In this document: one piece after another, positions 31,781 to 42,547 of the stretch
How the letters are laid out: every line of letters begins with the position of its first letter
Position numbering within the stretch: position 1 is the stretch's first letter
Made by a program: the position numbers and the translations under genes
Notes under the pieces: model-generated
Told to the model about the DNA's origin: nothing
The model's database searches: none
Seen by the model: the letters and a program-made list of their open reading frames with translations, nothing else
Assembly: GCF_000350105.1 (NCBI RefSeq)
Contig: NZ_CAIY01000027.1
Location: 310,001 to 374,000, forward strand
DNA: 64,000 nucleotides
Reading direction: 5' to 3'
From: Richelia intracellularis HH01
GTDB taxonomy: Bacteria > Cyanobacteriota > Cyanobacteriia > Cyanobacteriales > Nostocaceae

Positions 31781-32551
31781 ATGTCTTTTTTTGATGAAAT
31801 CCATTTAGGCAGTGCTTTAATTGTTGGTGCAGGTCAAGGTATTGGTCTAGGCTTCGTACAGAGACTACTACTAGAACCAAAAATTCTAAGAGTCTATGCT
31901 ACATATCATCAAAAGGAACATGCAACTAGTTTGATTTCTCTTGCTCAACTTCATCCCAATCAACTGATTTGTTTTTATATGGATGTAACTGATGAAGCCC
32001 AGATAGAAAAATGTGCAAAAAAAATCAGTCAATATACGAAAGAACTCCACTTAGTTATCAATTGTGTGGGAGTTCTCCATGATACACAGTTGAAGCCAGA
32101 GAAGAGTTTAAGGCAGGCTAAACAAGAAAACTTACTGAAGTACTTCCAAATTAATAGTATTACTTCTATACTACTAGCTAAACACTTTTTACCCTTATTT
32201 ATACACCAAGATTCCAGTATATTTGCCTGTATCTCTGCCAAGATAGGAAGTATAGGAGATAACAAACTGGGAGGATGGTATGGATATCGTGCTTCTAAGG
32301 CTGCACTGAATATGTTTATCAGGACTATAGCCATTGAGTATAGAAGGAAAAGCCCTAAAACTATTGTGGTATCATTACACCCAGGTACAACTAACACCCA
32401 GTTGTCCCTACCATTTCAAAAAAATGTGCTACCAGGCAAACTATTCTCCGTAGAATTCACAGTCACCCAATTAATTAATGTAATTGCACACTTAAAAGAT
32501 GTTGACAGTGGGTGTTTTTTCTCTTGGGATGGAAGTAGATTGCCATGGTAG
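31781..32551 (+). CDS. Short-chain dehydrogenase/reductase, C-factor-like
   Basis: A 256-residue SDR enzyme. The cofactor loop VGAGQGIGLG is at about 15-24, NCVGVLH replaces the usual NNAG, and the catalytic set is S152, Y169 and K173 (YGYRASKAALN). The compact shape and the end GCFFSWDGSRLPW resemble the CsgA/C-factor-like SDR group. The substrate is unknown. It is convergent with infC (47-base gap). Confidence 0.85.
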   Translation: MSFFDEIHLGSALIVGAGQGIGLGFVQRLLLEPKILRVYATYHQKEHATSLISLAQLHPNQLICFYMDVTDEAQIEKCAKKISQYTKELHLVINCVGVLHDTQLKPEKSLRQAKQENLLKYFQINSITSILLAKHFLPLFIHQDSSIFACISAKIGSIGDNKLGGWYGYRASKAALNMFIRTIAIEYRRKSPKTIVVSLHPGTTNTQLSLPFQKNVLPGKLFSVEFTVTQLINVIAHLKDVDSGCFFSWDGSRLPW

Positions 32552-32598
32552 GACGAGAATTGATGAGAAATACCAATCCCCATTCCCATTAATTATAT

Positions 32599-33096
32599 TT
32601 ATGCAGGAACAAGCTGAAGAATTAGAGTTCTCTTGTCAAAAGACTGAACCTTACCAACTTCGCTGAGGTCTTTAATTACTCTTTCCAACAACTCGGTAGC
32701 GCGATCTCGATGTTGATGTTCTCTACCACGCAAGCGTACTTGAAACTTCACTGAATCACCCTTACCTAGCCATTCTAAAGCTCTATTGATACGCACACTA
32801 TAATCAGAATCACCAACATTTGGGCGAAGTTTAACTTCCTTCATTGTCGGCTTTGAGGTTTGACGCTGACGTTTTTTCTGCTGATACAAATGTTTACCAT
32901 AGTCTAAGATTTTGACTACTGGTATCTCCTTATTATCTGACACCACCACTAGGTCTAGACCAACTTCTTCAGCCAGTTTTAGAGCCTCACGGGTATCTGT
33001 CATACCACGATTATTATTTTCATGGTCGATGAGTAGCACCTTGGCAGACTTGATGCGATGGTTGATTAGTTGTTTAGTGGCTTGTTTAGTAACGAT
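32599..33096 (-). CDS. infC: Translation initiation factor IF-3, probable ATC start
   Basis: IF-3 binds the 30S subunit and checks start codons. Conserved parts: KQLINHRIKSAKVLLIDHEN, TREALKLAEEVGLDLVVVS, ILDYGKHLYQQKKRQRQ, and the C-terminal domain KEVKLRPNVGDSDYSVRINR, RGREHQHRDRATELLERV. The N-terminal IF-3 strand runs upstream of the only GTG (33039), yet no ATG, GTG or TTG occurs between that point and the in-frame TAA. AGAGGA (33104-33109) lies 7 bases before ATC 33094-33096, which gives MVTKQATKQLIN, so I take ATC. Non-AUG starts are known for infC (AUU in E. coli) and serve autoregulation. This looks like the shorter, divergent IF-3 type of filamentous cyanobacteria; a second copy may exist elsewhere. 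Confidence 0.85.
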   Translation of the reverse strand: MVTKQATKQLINHRIKSAKVLLIDHENNNRGMTDTREALKLAEEVGLDLVVVSDNKEIPVVKILDYGKHLYQQKKRQRQTSKPTMKEVKLRPNVGDSDYSVRINRALEWLGKGDSVKFQVRLRGREHQHRDRATELLERVIKDLSEVGKVQSFDKRTLILQLVPA

Positions 33097-33103
33097 AACC
33101 GTT

Positions 33104-33109
33104 TCCTCT
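33104..33109 (-). promoter_or_regulatory. Shine-Dalgarno deciding the infC start
   Basis: AGAGGA on the minus strand, 7 bases from the ATC at 33096-33094. This is ideal spacing and the main argument for the non-standard start. Confidence 0.65.
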
Positions 33110-34072
33110 TTAAATTAAACTCAAGTAATACTAGGATAGCGTAAACGCTCAATAACCAGCTCTATCCGTATGGTTAAATTTGTATATACACATTATCTAT
33201 ACCCTATAAAATAGGGATAGATAATGGAACAGAAGTTCTAATTACCTTTACTAGATGCATATATTACAGCATATAAAGTTTGCTAGATGTACTATTGATT
33301 GTTCTGTTCATCATCATTGTAATATAGGTAAAGTTAAAAGATGAGTCTTACATTATAATTTCATAGCAATTCCATAAAAATATTTTGCCTGGACTATGTA
33401 TATAATAACCTCATAGATACGTACACATTATTTATGAATTCACTAGCGATTATATTTTCAATTCAATATCATATATGAATTACATATGTTTTAATATTCT
33501 TAAGCTTTAGATTTATATGCATCAAATTGAAAAGCATGTGAAAAAATATTGAGTAGTTTTTGTTTTATCATCGATTAATTTTTATAAAAAAACATGGTAT
33601 CAGCCTGAAATTTATCTTTTCTATATATTACGACATCTAGCAGATATTGAATAGAAATAATACATATATCTGCTTTTCGAGTGGCCTGAATTATCATGAT
33701 TCTTTTATTTAGCAGACTCTCTTACTAATAGTCTACCCCTAAACCAAATACTTTAGATTAGTTATGAGGATTGCTTCTATATTACCATTACTTAATTTTT
33801 AGGTTTGAAAAAATTTACTGTATTTTCATGGCATTTGAAATCGAATTAGGATAAAGTTGGTGCTCACAAATATCAGCAATCATCATTTATCAATATCATA
33901 AATCAGTATTTCTATCACCCTACTATTTGATTTTATGATTAGTGGCACTAGTAGTAATGATTATGATGACTTTAGTCTTAGAATATTAAAAATTAGGAAA
34001 AAGTATTAATTACCCGATCTAAAATCCAAAATAATATAAGCTGTTTATCTATAGTGTTTGTAACAGCTTAAT
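33110..34072. other. Gap between infC and dapL
   Basis: About 960 bases between divergent genes. An imperfect hairpin at 33192-33225 (ATTATCTAT, bulged A, CCCTAT / ATAGGGATAGATAAT) lies some 100 bases upstream of infC. Nothing else is supported. Confidence 0.45.
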
Positions 34073-35308
34073 ATGGCAACTATTAATGATAACTACCTAA
34101 AACTCAAAGCAGGCTACTTGTTTCCGGAAATTGCTCGTAGAGTTAATACTTTTACTCAATTGAACCCCAATGCCCCCATCATTAAACTTGGTATTGGTGA
34201 TGTGACTGAACCGTTGCCAGAAGCTTGTCGTATAGCAATGATTCAGGCAGTGGAAGAGATGGGCAATCACTCCTCTTTCAGAGGTTATGGTCCAGAGCAA
34301 GGCTATACTTGGCTAAGAGAGAAGGTCGCTGCTCAGGATTTTCAACTACGGGGATGTGATATTGATGCATCAGAAATTTTTGTATCTGATGGTTCTAAAT
34401 GCGATACAGGTAATATTCTTGATATTTTTGGTAAAAATAATACGGTTGCAGTAACGAACCCAGTTTATCCTGTGTATGTAGATACAAACGTTATGGCAGG
34501 CAATACTGGAGTTGGTAATGACGATGGTAGCTATGAGGGTCTAGTATATATACCAATAAGCACAGAAAATAACTTTACGCCAGCCATTCCTGCACAAAAA
34601 GTTGATTTAATTTATCTATGTTTCCCTAATAATCCGACAGGGGCAGTTGCAACTAAAGAAAACTTACAAGTCTGGGTAGATTATGCCAGGGCAAACGAAT
34701 CAATTATATTTTTTGATGCTGCCTATGAGGCCTTTATTACTAATCCCACTATACCTCATTCTATATATGAAATTCCTGGAGCAAAGAATTGTGCTATTGA
34801 ATTCCGTTCTTTTTCCAAGAATGCAGGGTTCACAGGAACTCGTTGTGCACTAACAATTGTACCTAAAGCCCTAAAAGTTAAGGCTGCTGATGATTCTTAT
34901 GTGGAGTTATGGAAGCTGTGGAATCGCCGTCAATCAACTAAATTTAACGGTGTTTCCTACATTGTTCAAAGAGGTGCAGAAGCAGTTTATTCGGAAGCTG
35001 GAAAGGAACAAATTAAATTATTGGTTAACTTTTATCTAGAAAATGCTAGAATTATCCGGGAGAAACTTACTACTGCAGGGTTACAAGTATATGGGGGCAT
35101 AAATGCACCTTATGTATGGGTTAAAACTCCTCATGGTTTATCTAGCTGGGATTTCTTTGATGAGCTGCTGCAAAATGTTAATGTGGTGGGCACACCCGGT
35201 TCTGGTTTTGGTTCCGCAGGTGAAGGTTATTTTCGTATTTCTGCATTCAATAGTAGAAGAAATGTAGAAGAGGCTATGAAACGGATTACTAATAAGTTTA
35301 AAGTTTAA
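34073..35308 (+). CDS. dapL: LL-diaminopimelate aminotransferase
   Basis: This PLP enzyme makes LL-diaminopimelate from tetrahydrodipicolinate in one step, the lysine and peptidoglycan route of cyanobacteria, plants and chlamydiae. 411 residues. Visible: [41 protein letters not shown], the PLP lysine K249 in [13 protein letters not shown], and [20 protein letters not shown]. Complete. A GGGTGG-CCACCC hairpin follows the stop at once and a 66-base palindrome follows about 105 bases later. Confidence 0.97.
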   Translation: MATINDNYLKLKAGYLFPEIARRVNTFTQLNPNAPIIKLGIGDVTEPLPEACRIAMIQAVEEMGNHSSFRGYGPEQGYTWLREKVAAQDFQLRGCDIDASEIFVSDGSKCDTGNILDIFGKNNTVAVTNPVYPVYVDTNVMAGNTGVGNDDGSYEGLVYIPISTENNFTPAIPAQKVDLIYLCFPNNPTGAVATKENLQVWVDYARANESIIFFDAAYEAFITNPTIPHSIYEIPGAKNCAIEFRSFSKNAGFTGTRCALTIVPKALKVKAADDSYVELWKLWNRRQSTKFNGVSYIVQRGAEAVYSEAGKEQIKLLVNFYLENARIIREKLTTAGLQVYGGINAPYVWVKTPHGLSSWDFFDELLQNVNVVGTPGSGFGSAGEGYFRISAFNSRRNVEEAMKRITNKFKV

Positions 35309-35315
35309 GAGTTTG

Positions 35316-35332
35316 GGGTGGTTTTCCCACCC
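35316..35332 (+). terminator. Hairpin just after dapL
   Basis: GGGTGG (35316-35321), loop TTTTC, CCACCC (35327-35332), 7 bases past the stop. No U-run follows, so the terminator role is likely but not certain. Confidence 0.5.
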
Positions 35333-35929
35333 TTAAGACTAAGGTTAGGAAAACTCTTCTATGTCTTCATATCATTGTTGGTTAATAAAAGTTAAATTGG
35401 AATGTTGGTTTAAATATTTGTTATTAGTCAGGTTGGTTTTATAAAACTTTATAAAACCAACCTGACTAATAACAAATATGGCTTTATGCTTTCTATCATG
35501 AAAGTTTATAAAGTATTTACTATTCTTGTAATTATATCAATTATAAAAACCTTCTCATGTAAATGCCTTCTAACGAAAGTATTTACTGCAACGAAGATAG
35601 TGTTAAATTTACTGGGAATTCATGGAAACCAGAAGTTTGGTAAACATAAAATGGAAATGATATTAAATACGAGATATTCATTAAACTGAAAGAAATTCAT
35701 GTAGGCAATAATCATAGTTGAGTATGAATACTTTTGATATTTCATTCCTAACAGTATCAACTAATGCATGAATCATGATTAAGTTTTGTTAAAAATTGTA
35801 AAAGCCATAAATACTTTAATATTTTAAAATTTTAGAAAAATCAAACCTAATATCTTGATTTAAACCTTGCAAAAAAAATTTTTAGGTTCAATAATTAGAT
35901 TTCTAACTTTAATATCCATAGTAAAAAAT
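35333..35929. other. Gap after dapL
   Basis: About 600 bases holding the 66-base palindrome and a 67-codon frame (35486-35689) with noise-like composition that I do not call. Confidence 0.4.
35414..35479. repeat. 66-base near-perfect palindrome, 32-bp arms
   Basis: Arms 35414-35445 (ATATTTGTTATTAGTCAGGT...) and 35448-35479 are perfect reverse complements with only AC between them. It is the longest inverted repeat in the window. It lies between dapL and the recJ region. It could form a strong RNA hairpin or a DNA cruciform. Confidence 0.92.
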
Positions 35930-38253
35930 CTATGAGGCACTGATAACTTTTGGAAATATCATGGCTTGAATAGTTGATACACTTACCTGAGAAAAATACT
36001 GTTGTTGAAATTGCTCTTCATGGATTGCAGCTAAGAATTGACAAATTTCGTTCTCTGAAGTGCTCGATAAATTATGGTGACTTTGCATAATTTTCAGGTG
36101 ATTTTCTTGGCTTTTAACATCAAAACCGCAGGAATTTAGTGCTTGAATACCAAAATGCAAGCATTGATCACTAATTTGTAATTTTTTTAAGATCTGGATA
36201 CGAGGAGCTAATTTTTGGTTATGACTGAGGTATTTAGCAAGACCCACCAAAGTTATCCAAATTTGAACAGGTGATTTTTGTTTTGGTTCATTCCAAGCTA
36301 TTGCTAATATCTGTTGATTATATAGATTTCTCTCTATCCAAACCTGCAAATCATTCCAACTGGAAGGACATTCGCTTAGCAATAGAGTGTTTGAAGGTAA
36401 TTCCTGACTATTTTCCAAAAAAGATGTAGAACAATTACGCCAATCAACAATTTTTGCTGATGTTTGAGTTAGAAAAGACTTCTTACTGGCACGCACGTTG
36501 ATTATCCGGACTTCATAGCGATTTTTATAGGTGTTATAGTCTAATTCAAATATGCAATCACATTTTCCTAAGGGTAATTCATCCTTGTAATGTCCCCACC
36601 ATACACCAGGAAATTTTATATTGGTAGAGTTATCCCGAACACAAAAATCAGTTTTAATATACTGAACCTTATTCCCTTTCAAATCTTGCTGGTTTCGATG
36701 CCAAATATTCTCAAACCAACAATCTTGAATTAATAACTTGGGGACGGGGTTACCTATACCATATGGCTCTAATAACTTTAATTGTGTGAATAATTCCCTT
36801 CCTAAATCTGCAACTGTTACCTTTAAGTCTGCTGTCACTGTCAACTTTGAGGTTAAAATGTCCAAATTTTGCCGTAACTTTTGATTTATCGCCTGAGTAA
36901 AGAGGGGAATATTTTCCACTTTTAAGCTTAAGCCTGCAGCAAAGGGATGTCCCCCAAAACTATGTAATAAATGTGCTTGTTCGCTAACTAACTGATATAG
37001 ATCGACTGAATTAATGGAGCGAGCTGATCCTTTAGCTAGGATATCATTTTTCCCTCCCAAACTTAATAAAATTGTTGGGCGGCCTGTCTCTTGTGCCACC
37101 TGCCCAGCAACTAATCCCAATACCCCCGTTGCCCATTGAGAATCAGCTAAGACGATGACACTAGTTGTAGATAAATCTATGTGGCTAAGTTTGTGTTGAA
37201 CTTGTTGCACCACATTTTTCTGTAATGACTTGCGACGGGTATTTGCTAACTCAGTGATTTCTGCCAATTCATAAACCTGTTGATGGTTACGACTTGTCAG
37301 TAATTCAACACATAGGCTAGAGTCACCTTGAATCCGGCTTACAGCATTAATTCTAGGACCTAAACCAAAGGAAATATCTGTGGGTCGATCACCACTCCCA
37401 TGACATAATTCTAATAGTCTTCCCACTCCAGGTCTTCGTCTTGCTTCCGGTTTTTTTTAAAGTCTTCCAAGAGTTTCTGGATTCCAAACTGTGCTAAGTA
37501 GCGACAGTCTCCACTCAATTGCACCAAGTCTGCAATTAGCCCTATAGCAACTAGATCTAACAAGTCTTCTATAGGTTGCTTAGGTATACTAGGTAATGTT
37601 TCGTACATTGCCTCAATAAGTTTATATACTACCCCCACGCCAGAAAGATGGTATAAAGGATGGTCTTGTGATAGATATCGGGGATTTACAATAGCTGTAA
37701 CCGGTGGCCTAGATTCTGGGAGAGTATGATGATCCGTAACAATTACATCTATACCCCGGGCTTTTGCATAAATAATTTCATTGATGTTCGTGCTACCAGT
37801 ATCACAGGTAACAATTAACTGACAGTTTTCTTGAGCTAATTTATCAATACCCAGATAATTAAGTCCATGGGATTCTGTCAAACGGTTGGGAATATAGTAA
37901 GTTAAATTATTTTTCTGTGTAAAGAACTGTCCTAAACCATCCCAAAGTACGGCAGTAGAAGTAATACCATCAGCATCAAAATCTCCCCAAATTGTTACTT
38001 TGTCCTGATTTTTATATGCTGACTGTAACCTTCTTACTGCCAACCGAATTTCTTGCCCGAATTCCCAAGGACTAGCAGGCTGATAACTATGGAAATTGAT
38101 AAATGAATCAAGTTGAGATATAGTTCTAATTCCCCTTTGCCACAGAAGTTGTGCCCCATAATACTTTTTAAAAGTGGGATTATACTGTTTTACTACTTCT
38201 ATAAACCAATCTGGAGGTTCTTTTGTTTGGTTAATCAACCATTGCTCTTCCAT
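35930..38253 (-). pseudogene. recJ: Single-stranded-DNA exonuclease RecJ, split by a -1 frameshift at A8
   Basis: RecJ degrades single-stranded DNA 5' to 3' in repair and recombination. The first frame (38253 to 37411, 280 residues) carries the DHH domain (GDFDADGITSTAVLWDG, VTDHHTLPES). The second (to 35930) carries SGDRPTDISFGLGPRINAVS, DHHA1 HSFGGHPFAAGL and the C-terminal OB and extra domains. Frame 1 ends in a non-family tail after an A8 run (T8 at 37451-37458 on the plus strand). Shifting -1 there gives EARRRPGVGRLLELC, the expected RecJ text, with every other part intact. Together they make about 774 residues, a normal length. It may be a recent loss, an assembly error, or a gene rescued by slippage; the otherwise clean reading makes me doubt a true dead gene. 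Confidence 0.88.
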
Positions 38254-38649
38254 AAAAAAATTCTAATAGTTCTATCAAGAAGCTAATCCATGTAAAAGCT
38301 GTGCCTATTAATTTCCTCAGTTATTGTGATTATAAACAAACAAATATTAATAGGTTTATATTTTCGATGGTATCATAAAGTATGATTTGGCTATTAACAT
38401 ACTTAATCTGATGTAAGTCTAACTAGTTCAATTATTGTTAAGTCAAAAAATTTTGTAATAGTTTTATATTCACGATGACCAATTTAAAATGTACAAAAAT
38501 AATGATAAACCAAGTACCTCTTAAACATTCTAATTATTCTCTAAGACTTAACCTCAAGTGATTATGAATTAGGATTATTAAGTCTTTTTATTCAGCTTAT
38601 TGTAGATCTTCTTTCTCTTACATCCTTAACCATTAACTTTTCTGCTAAA
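38254..38649. other. Gap upstream of recJ
   Basis: About 400 AT-rich bases between two leftward genes; no ORF or strong hairpin seen. Confidence 0.45.
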
Positions 38650-39492
38650 TTACAAAGTGACTTCCTCAATGGAAATTATACTCGGCAAGTTTGTATAATC
38701 CTCTGAAATCATTGTTTCAGCATTGGATCCCGGGAATATAGTACGCTCTTGTGGAAAAGCCACACGTCTGCATCTGGTGGAGTATTGACAATGTTTACAA
38801 ACTTTTACTCCTTCTGGAACCTGGGCAAACATATCACCTTGAGAGTATTTTATCAAACATTCACTTAGCTTATCTAACAGCTGTTTAAGTTTTTCCTCAG
38901 TTTTTTTATGCTGGGTTTGACTATAACTAAAATTGATACTTTTGGGTTTTCCTAAATATTGGACAAAATAATAAGTCATACAAATATCCTCTGGTAGATA
39001 GTGGCTAGTTTCTACTAAAACATATAGATAAAGAAGAGTTTGCCAATTTTGTCCTAAGTAGATTTTATTAGGTGGTTTTGGATAAGTTTTCCAATCAATT
39101 ATTTGTGCTTTATTTTTCTGTACAATTAATAAATCATAGATAACCGTGAGCAAATAATCATCAACTTGCAACATTCGAGAGTGCTCACTATATCGAGAAG
39201 TTTCACCACAAACATTAGGATGAACAATTTCCGGTGCAATTTCTATTACATTAGACATCCATCTTTGTAATTGGTCATCTGCTTGAAGAAAACTACTAAC
39301 CGGTAAACCTATCTCCTGCTGGTGCATCAACAAGTGAAAGGAACTACCCAAATTTTGCAATTCTTCATGCTCTTGGTTATTGGGTGAATATAACTGTTCT
39401 AAATAAGTATACTGAAACTGGCGAGGACATTTTTCGAAGAGCTTAAGTTGTCCTTGAGATAGATGTAAAAATGTTTTTGATGTGGGTGGCAT
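38650..39492 (-). CDS. PD-(D/E)XK nuclease of the RecB/Cas4-like type with Fe-S cysteines
   Basis: About 280 residues from ATG 39492 (MPPTSKTFLHLSQGQLKLFE). Features: SQGQLKLFEKCPRQFQYTYL with the first cysteine, the nuclease core (acidic VIYDLLIVQ then IIDWKTYP with catalytic D and K), a helix with QTLLYLYVLVE, and the C-terminal CKHCQYSTRC. One cysteine at the front and three at the back fit the iron-sulfur cluster of AddB/Cas4-like nucleases. No cas genes or repeats are nearby, so it is most likely a housekeeping repair nuclease. An upstream TTG (39528) would add 12 residues. Confidence 0.82.
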   Translation of the reverse strand: MPPTSKTFLHLSQGQLKLFEKCPRQFQYTYLEQLYSPNNQEHEELQNLGSSFHLLMHQQEIGLPVSSFLQADDQLQRWMSNVIEIAPEIVHPNVCGETSRYSEHSRMLQVDDYLLTVIYDLLIVQKNKAQIIDWKTYPKPPNKIYLGQNWQTLLYLYVLVETSHYLPEDICMTYYFVQYLGKPKSINFSYSQTQHKKTEEKLKQLLDKLSECLIKYSQGDMFAQVPEGVKVCKHCQYSTRCRRVAFPQERTIFPGSNAETMISEDYTNLPSIISIEEVTL

Positions 39493-41122
39493 TTTATTGA
39501 TTAATATAGATTGGGAATTGAGAAGCAAAAGAATTACTTTAATTCCGTCCCATCATATTACAGGAATAATATTTTATAAAAACTGTTATTTAAGAACAGG
39601 TATCTAGCCTTTCTCTGATGTAAAGAAAGCTATAGGAAGTTTACCCGGTGATAAACTCACCAGTGCCTCATTACAAGTATTAAATGGTGAAAAATGGTGA
39701 AGATGCCTTAATTATGAAAAGTCAATAGACGCTCAGTAGTTATATCAAATATAAAATTTAATTATGTTTTATTGTTACTCTGAGTAAGAATACTAATATA
39801 ATAACTGAGAAAATCACTAAGATATCCAGAGAAAAATAGAACGGATATAGTTGAGTTTAGTAGATAAAGTGGAGTCAATATACTAATATTCCCAAAAATT
39901 CATTACAAAATAACTTTAAGCTATAAAAGTAAAAAGATAAAACTTATAGAATCATTGTCTATACTTAAGTTTATTCGTTAAAATTTAGATCTTAGGCCTA
40001 AAGCAGAATTGTGAATAGATAACTTTTAGATAATTATTAATTTAGAGGTTTAACAATTCTACCAAAAAACGTAGGTAGGATTCAGGGAAAAATAGCTGAA
40101 AGTTTATATAGGATAATATGTAAGATAGTAAAATATTAATTATTTTAAGGAAATGGATATTAGTTTATATTTAAAACTAAACACCTGAAAGGCTGGCATC
40201 TCTGCATAAGGTAGAAATAGATAATTGGAAGGAGTTTACTTATCTTATATATATATGATCTCACCAGAATAATAGTTGAATTGCCCCAATAACTGCTAAG
40301 AATTCTTGTAATAAGAATATGTTTGTTGTACTATCTGAGCAGTATTTAATATTGAAATTTGAATCCATCTTTTTGTTAATATAAACAGACCGGTTAAGGT
40401 GTCAAATTTTACAAAAAATACATAAAATTGTGGAAGAGAATTAGTCTGAAATATATTATTTTTTAATTCATATATAAACTATCCCAAAAAGAATTAAATT
40501 AGTAACATCAAAACATTTATATATATAAGACCATCTACCCCTACTGTGATTTACATATTATTACTATATGGCTGTAATTCTCAATCTTGGTAGTTATAAT
40601 CTAAAATGCCAAGTATTTTTTGTAAATCCCTCGAAATTTTTGTCTTGAGAATAAGAATGATTATTTCCATGTGCCGTTTTGAGCTTCTAGGAATCCAGTT
40701 TAGTAATTTTTTTCTACACCGTTTTGTATCAGGTAAAAAAACGAGAGCACTCTAAAAAAAACAGATAGATAATAATATGGATATTTTCACCAATATCCTT
40801 AGAATTAGGATACAAATAATAAACACCACGAATAATAAAGTCTATCAATACGTCAACATCAATAAATAGAATATAAATTAGTAATAATTTCCGGAAATTA
40901 ATATTCTCTATAACTTTTCTAAAAATGCGATTTTGAACATGTTTAATTTCCTGATGAATTAACTCTAGAAAACGAGCATTATTTCAACTTAAAATCTAAC
41001 TTTTTTCCCAATAATTTTCTTAGAATATAAATAAACCACAAACAAATAGACTACTGATACTATCTTATAGTAGTCTATTCGTTGGGAAATAAAAAAATAG
41101 TATTTAGGAATTTATTAACCCC
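39493..41122. other. Long gap before the IS remnant
   Basis: About 1.6 kb without a supported gene. A short frame at 39608-39703 (DVKKAIGSLPGDKLTSASLQ then VLNGEKW, stop) has protein-like text and may be the tail of a lost gene. The hairpin at 41045-41079 lies at the right end. Confidence 0.4.
41045..41079. repeat. Inverted repeat upstream of the transposase remnant
   Basis: AATAGACTACT (41045-41055) and AGTAGTCTATT (41069-41079), 11-bp arms with a 13-base loop, about 45 bases before the transposase start. It might mark the left end of the insertion sequence; no matching right end was found. Confidence 0.5.
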
Positions 41123-41581
41123 ATGAGAAAAATGCTAAACATTGAGCGGGTCTTAAAGCAAGAGAGACTAATGCTAGCAATGACAGGATTTAACAGAAAT
41201 ACCTTTGAGAATTTATTAGTTACTTTTAGTAATATCTATGAACAGCAGATACTTTCTGTTCCACGTCAGCGTGCTTTAGGAGGTGGACGTAAAGCCAGGT
41301 TATGTAATCCCCAGGAAAAATTATTTTATATTTTGTTCTACTTTAAATGTTACCCAACATTTTACGTAGCAGGAATTTTATTTGATATAGACCGTGCCCA
41401 GGCCCATTACTGGATGCATAGATTACAAGGTATTTTAGAATATACTTTGGGTAAGAAAATGATATTGCCAGAATGTAAGTTAAACAATATAGAACAATTC
41501 ATTGAGCGTTTTGATGGGGTTGAGAGAGTTATGATTGATGTAATTGAACATCATGTGAAACCTCATAAGGAACAGAATTAG
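41123..41581 (+). pseudogene. IS5-family transposase, N-terminal fragment
   Basis: 152 residues remain of a protein usually near 260. The N-terminal helix-turn-helix region is present (RQRALGGGRKARL, LFYILFYFKCYPTFYVAGIL, DRAQAHYWMHRLQGIL), typical of the IS5-type transposases common in cyanobacteria. At VERVMIDVIEHHVKP, where the DDE domain should begin (VMIDG-ER-I-RP), the text degrades and stops. The catalytic domain is not found downstream, so it is inactive. It is the only mobile-element trace I can identify in the window. Confidence 0.82.
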
Positions 41582-42547
41582 AGGAACTAAATTATTAAAT
41601 TAAAACATAAATATATAATTGTAAGTGCTTGACAACATAACAGAGTAAGAAGGTTTAAATACAATTAAGATAAACTCAGGGTTATTGCATATCAAAAACT
41701 TCTGCAGCTATTTGAACTCTATGTGGGTTTTATTGAAGGCTAAAAGATATGATAATGTTATTATCACTCCTATAATAAAATCTGCATATAAAAAATAATT
41801 CTAAGAGAAAAAGAATGGAAATTGAGATATCAATCTATAGTTATTGATAATAATTTATTTGAGTAAAATATGTAGCAATTTAATTTTATTTTGTAGACTT
41901 CAATAATAGTTAATAAAATTATTATATCTTGGCGATTGTAAAACCTGCTTTGATATTTTTAGGCAAATAAATTTCATATTAACTAAATATACTTATACGG
42001 TTCAGTCTTATGCACTAATTATATACTTATAGATATTCTAGAATAGTTTAGTCTCATGCTTAATTAATTGTATAAAAAGTAAAAAGATTCCTCTATTTTA
42101 TTTCTGATTTTTGAGATCTAACTATTTCTGAATAAATCGCCTTCAAATATAAAATGTATTTTGGATTATAGTGAAATGCTTAAATCTACAATAAAGAGGG
42201 TCTTTCATATCCTCAATGAAGAAAATATTTTTTATACTCTAGTATTATTTACAAGGTATTTATTACAACAAATCACTTAGAGACTATCAGGAATATACTG
42301 TTAAAATGTAATTATAGAACTAGTTTTTTTGAAAATATAATAAATTTAGAGAATGTTGCTCAAAAACAGTAAAAATCTTTGAAATTTTGTAATTTTATAT
42401 ATTGTAAATTGACTTTTGCTAGCTTACATATCCTAAGACAGATAAATAGATATTAGCCTTCAACTTTATTTACTAATGAGGGCTTTATACATATTAGTTG
42501 TATGTAAAGGCAAATTCTTACAGATTCGATACTTTGCTTGGATATTT
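41582..42547. other. Gap after the IS remnant
   Basis: About 900 AT-rich bases with no sign of the missing transposase C-terminus and no strong hairpin. Confidence 0.45.

Noticed and set aside
5234-35479. Long hairpins at 5234 and 35414 as copies of one mobile repeat
   Set aside because: Both share a TTATTAG edge and an A/T centre, but the arms differ over most of their length, so common ancestry is not supported.
35486-35689. 67-codon frame after the large palindrome
   Set aside because: Noise-like composition and no ribosome site; the palindrome is the real feature here.
38650-39492. Possible CRISPR-associated Cas4
   Set aside because: The nuclease has Cas4-like cysteines, but no cas1/cas2, repeats or spacers are near; it fits a RecB-like repair nuclease better.
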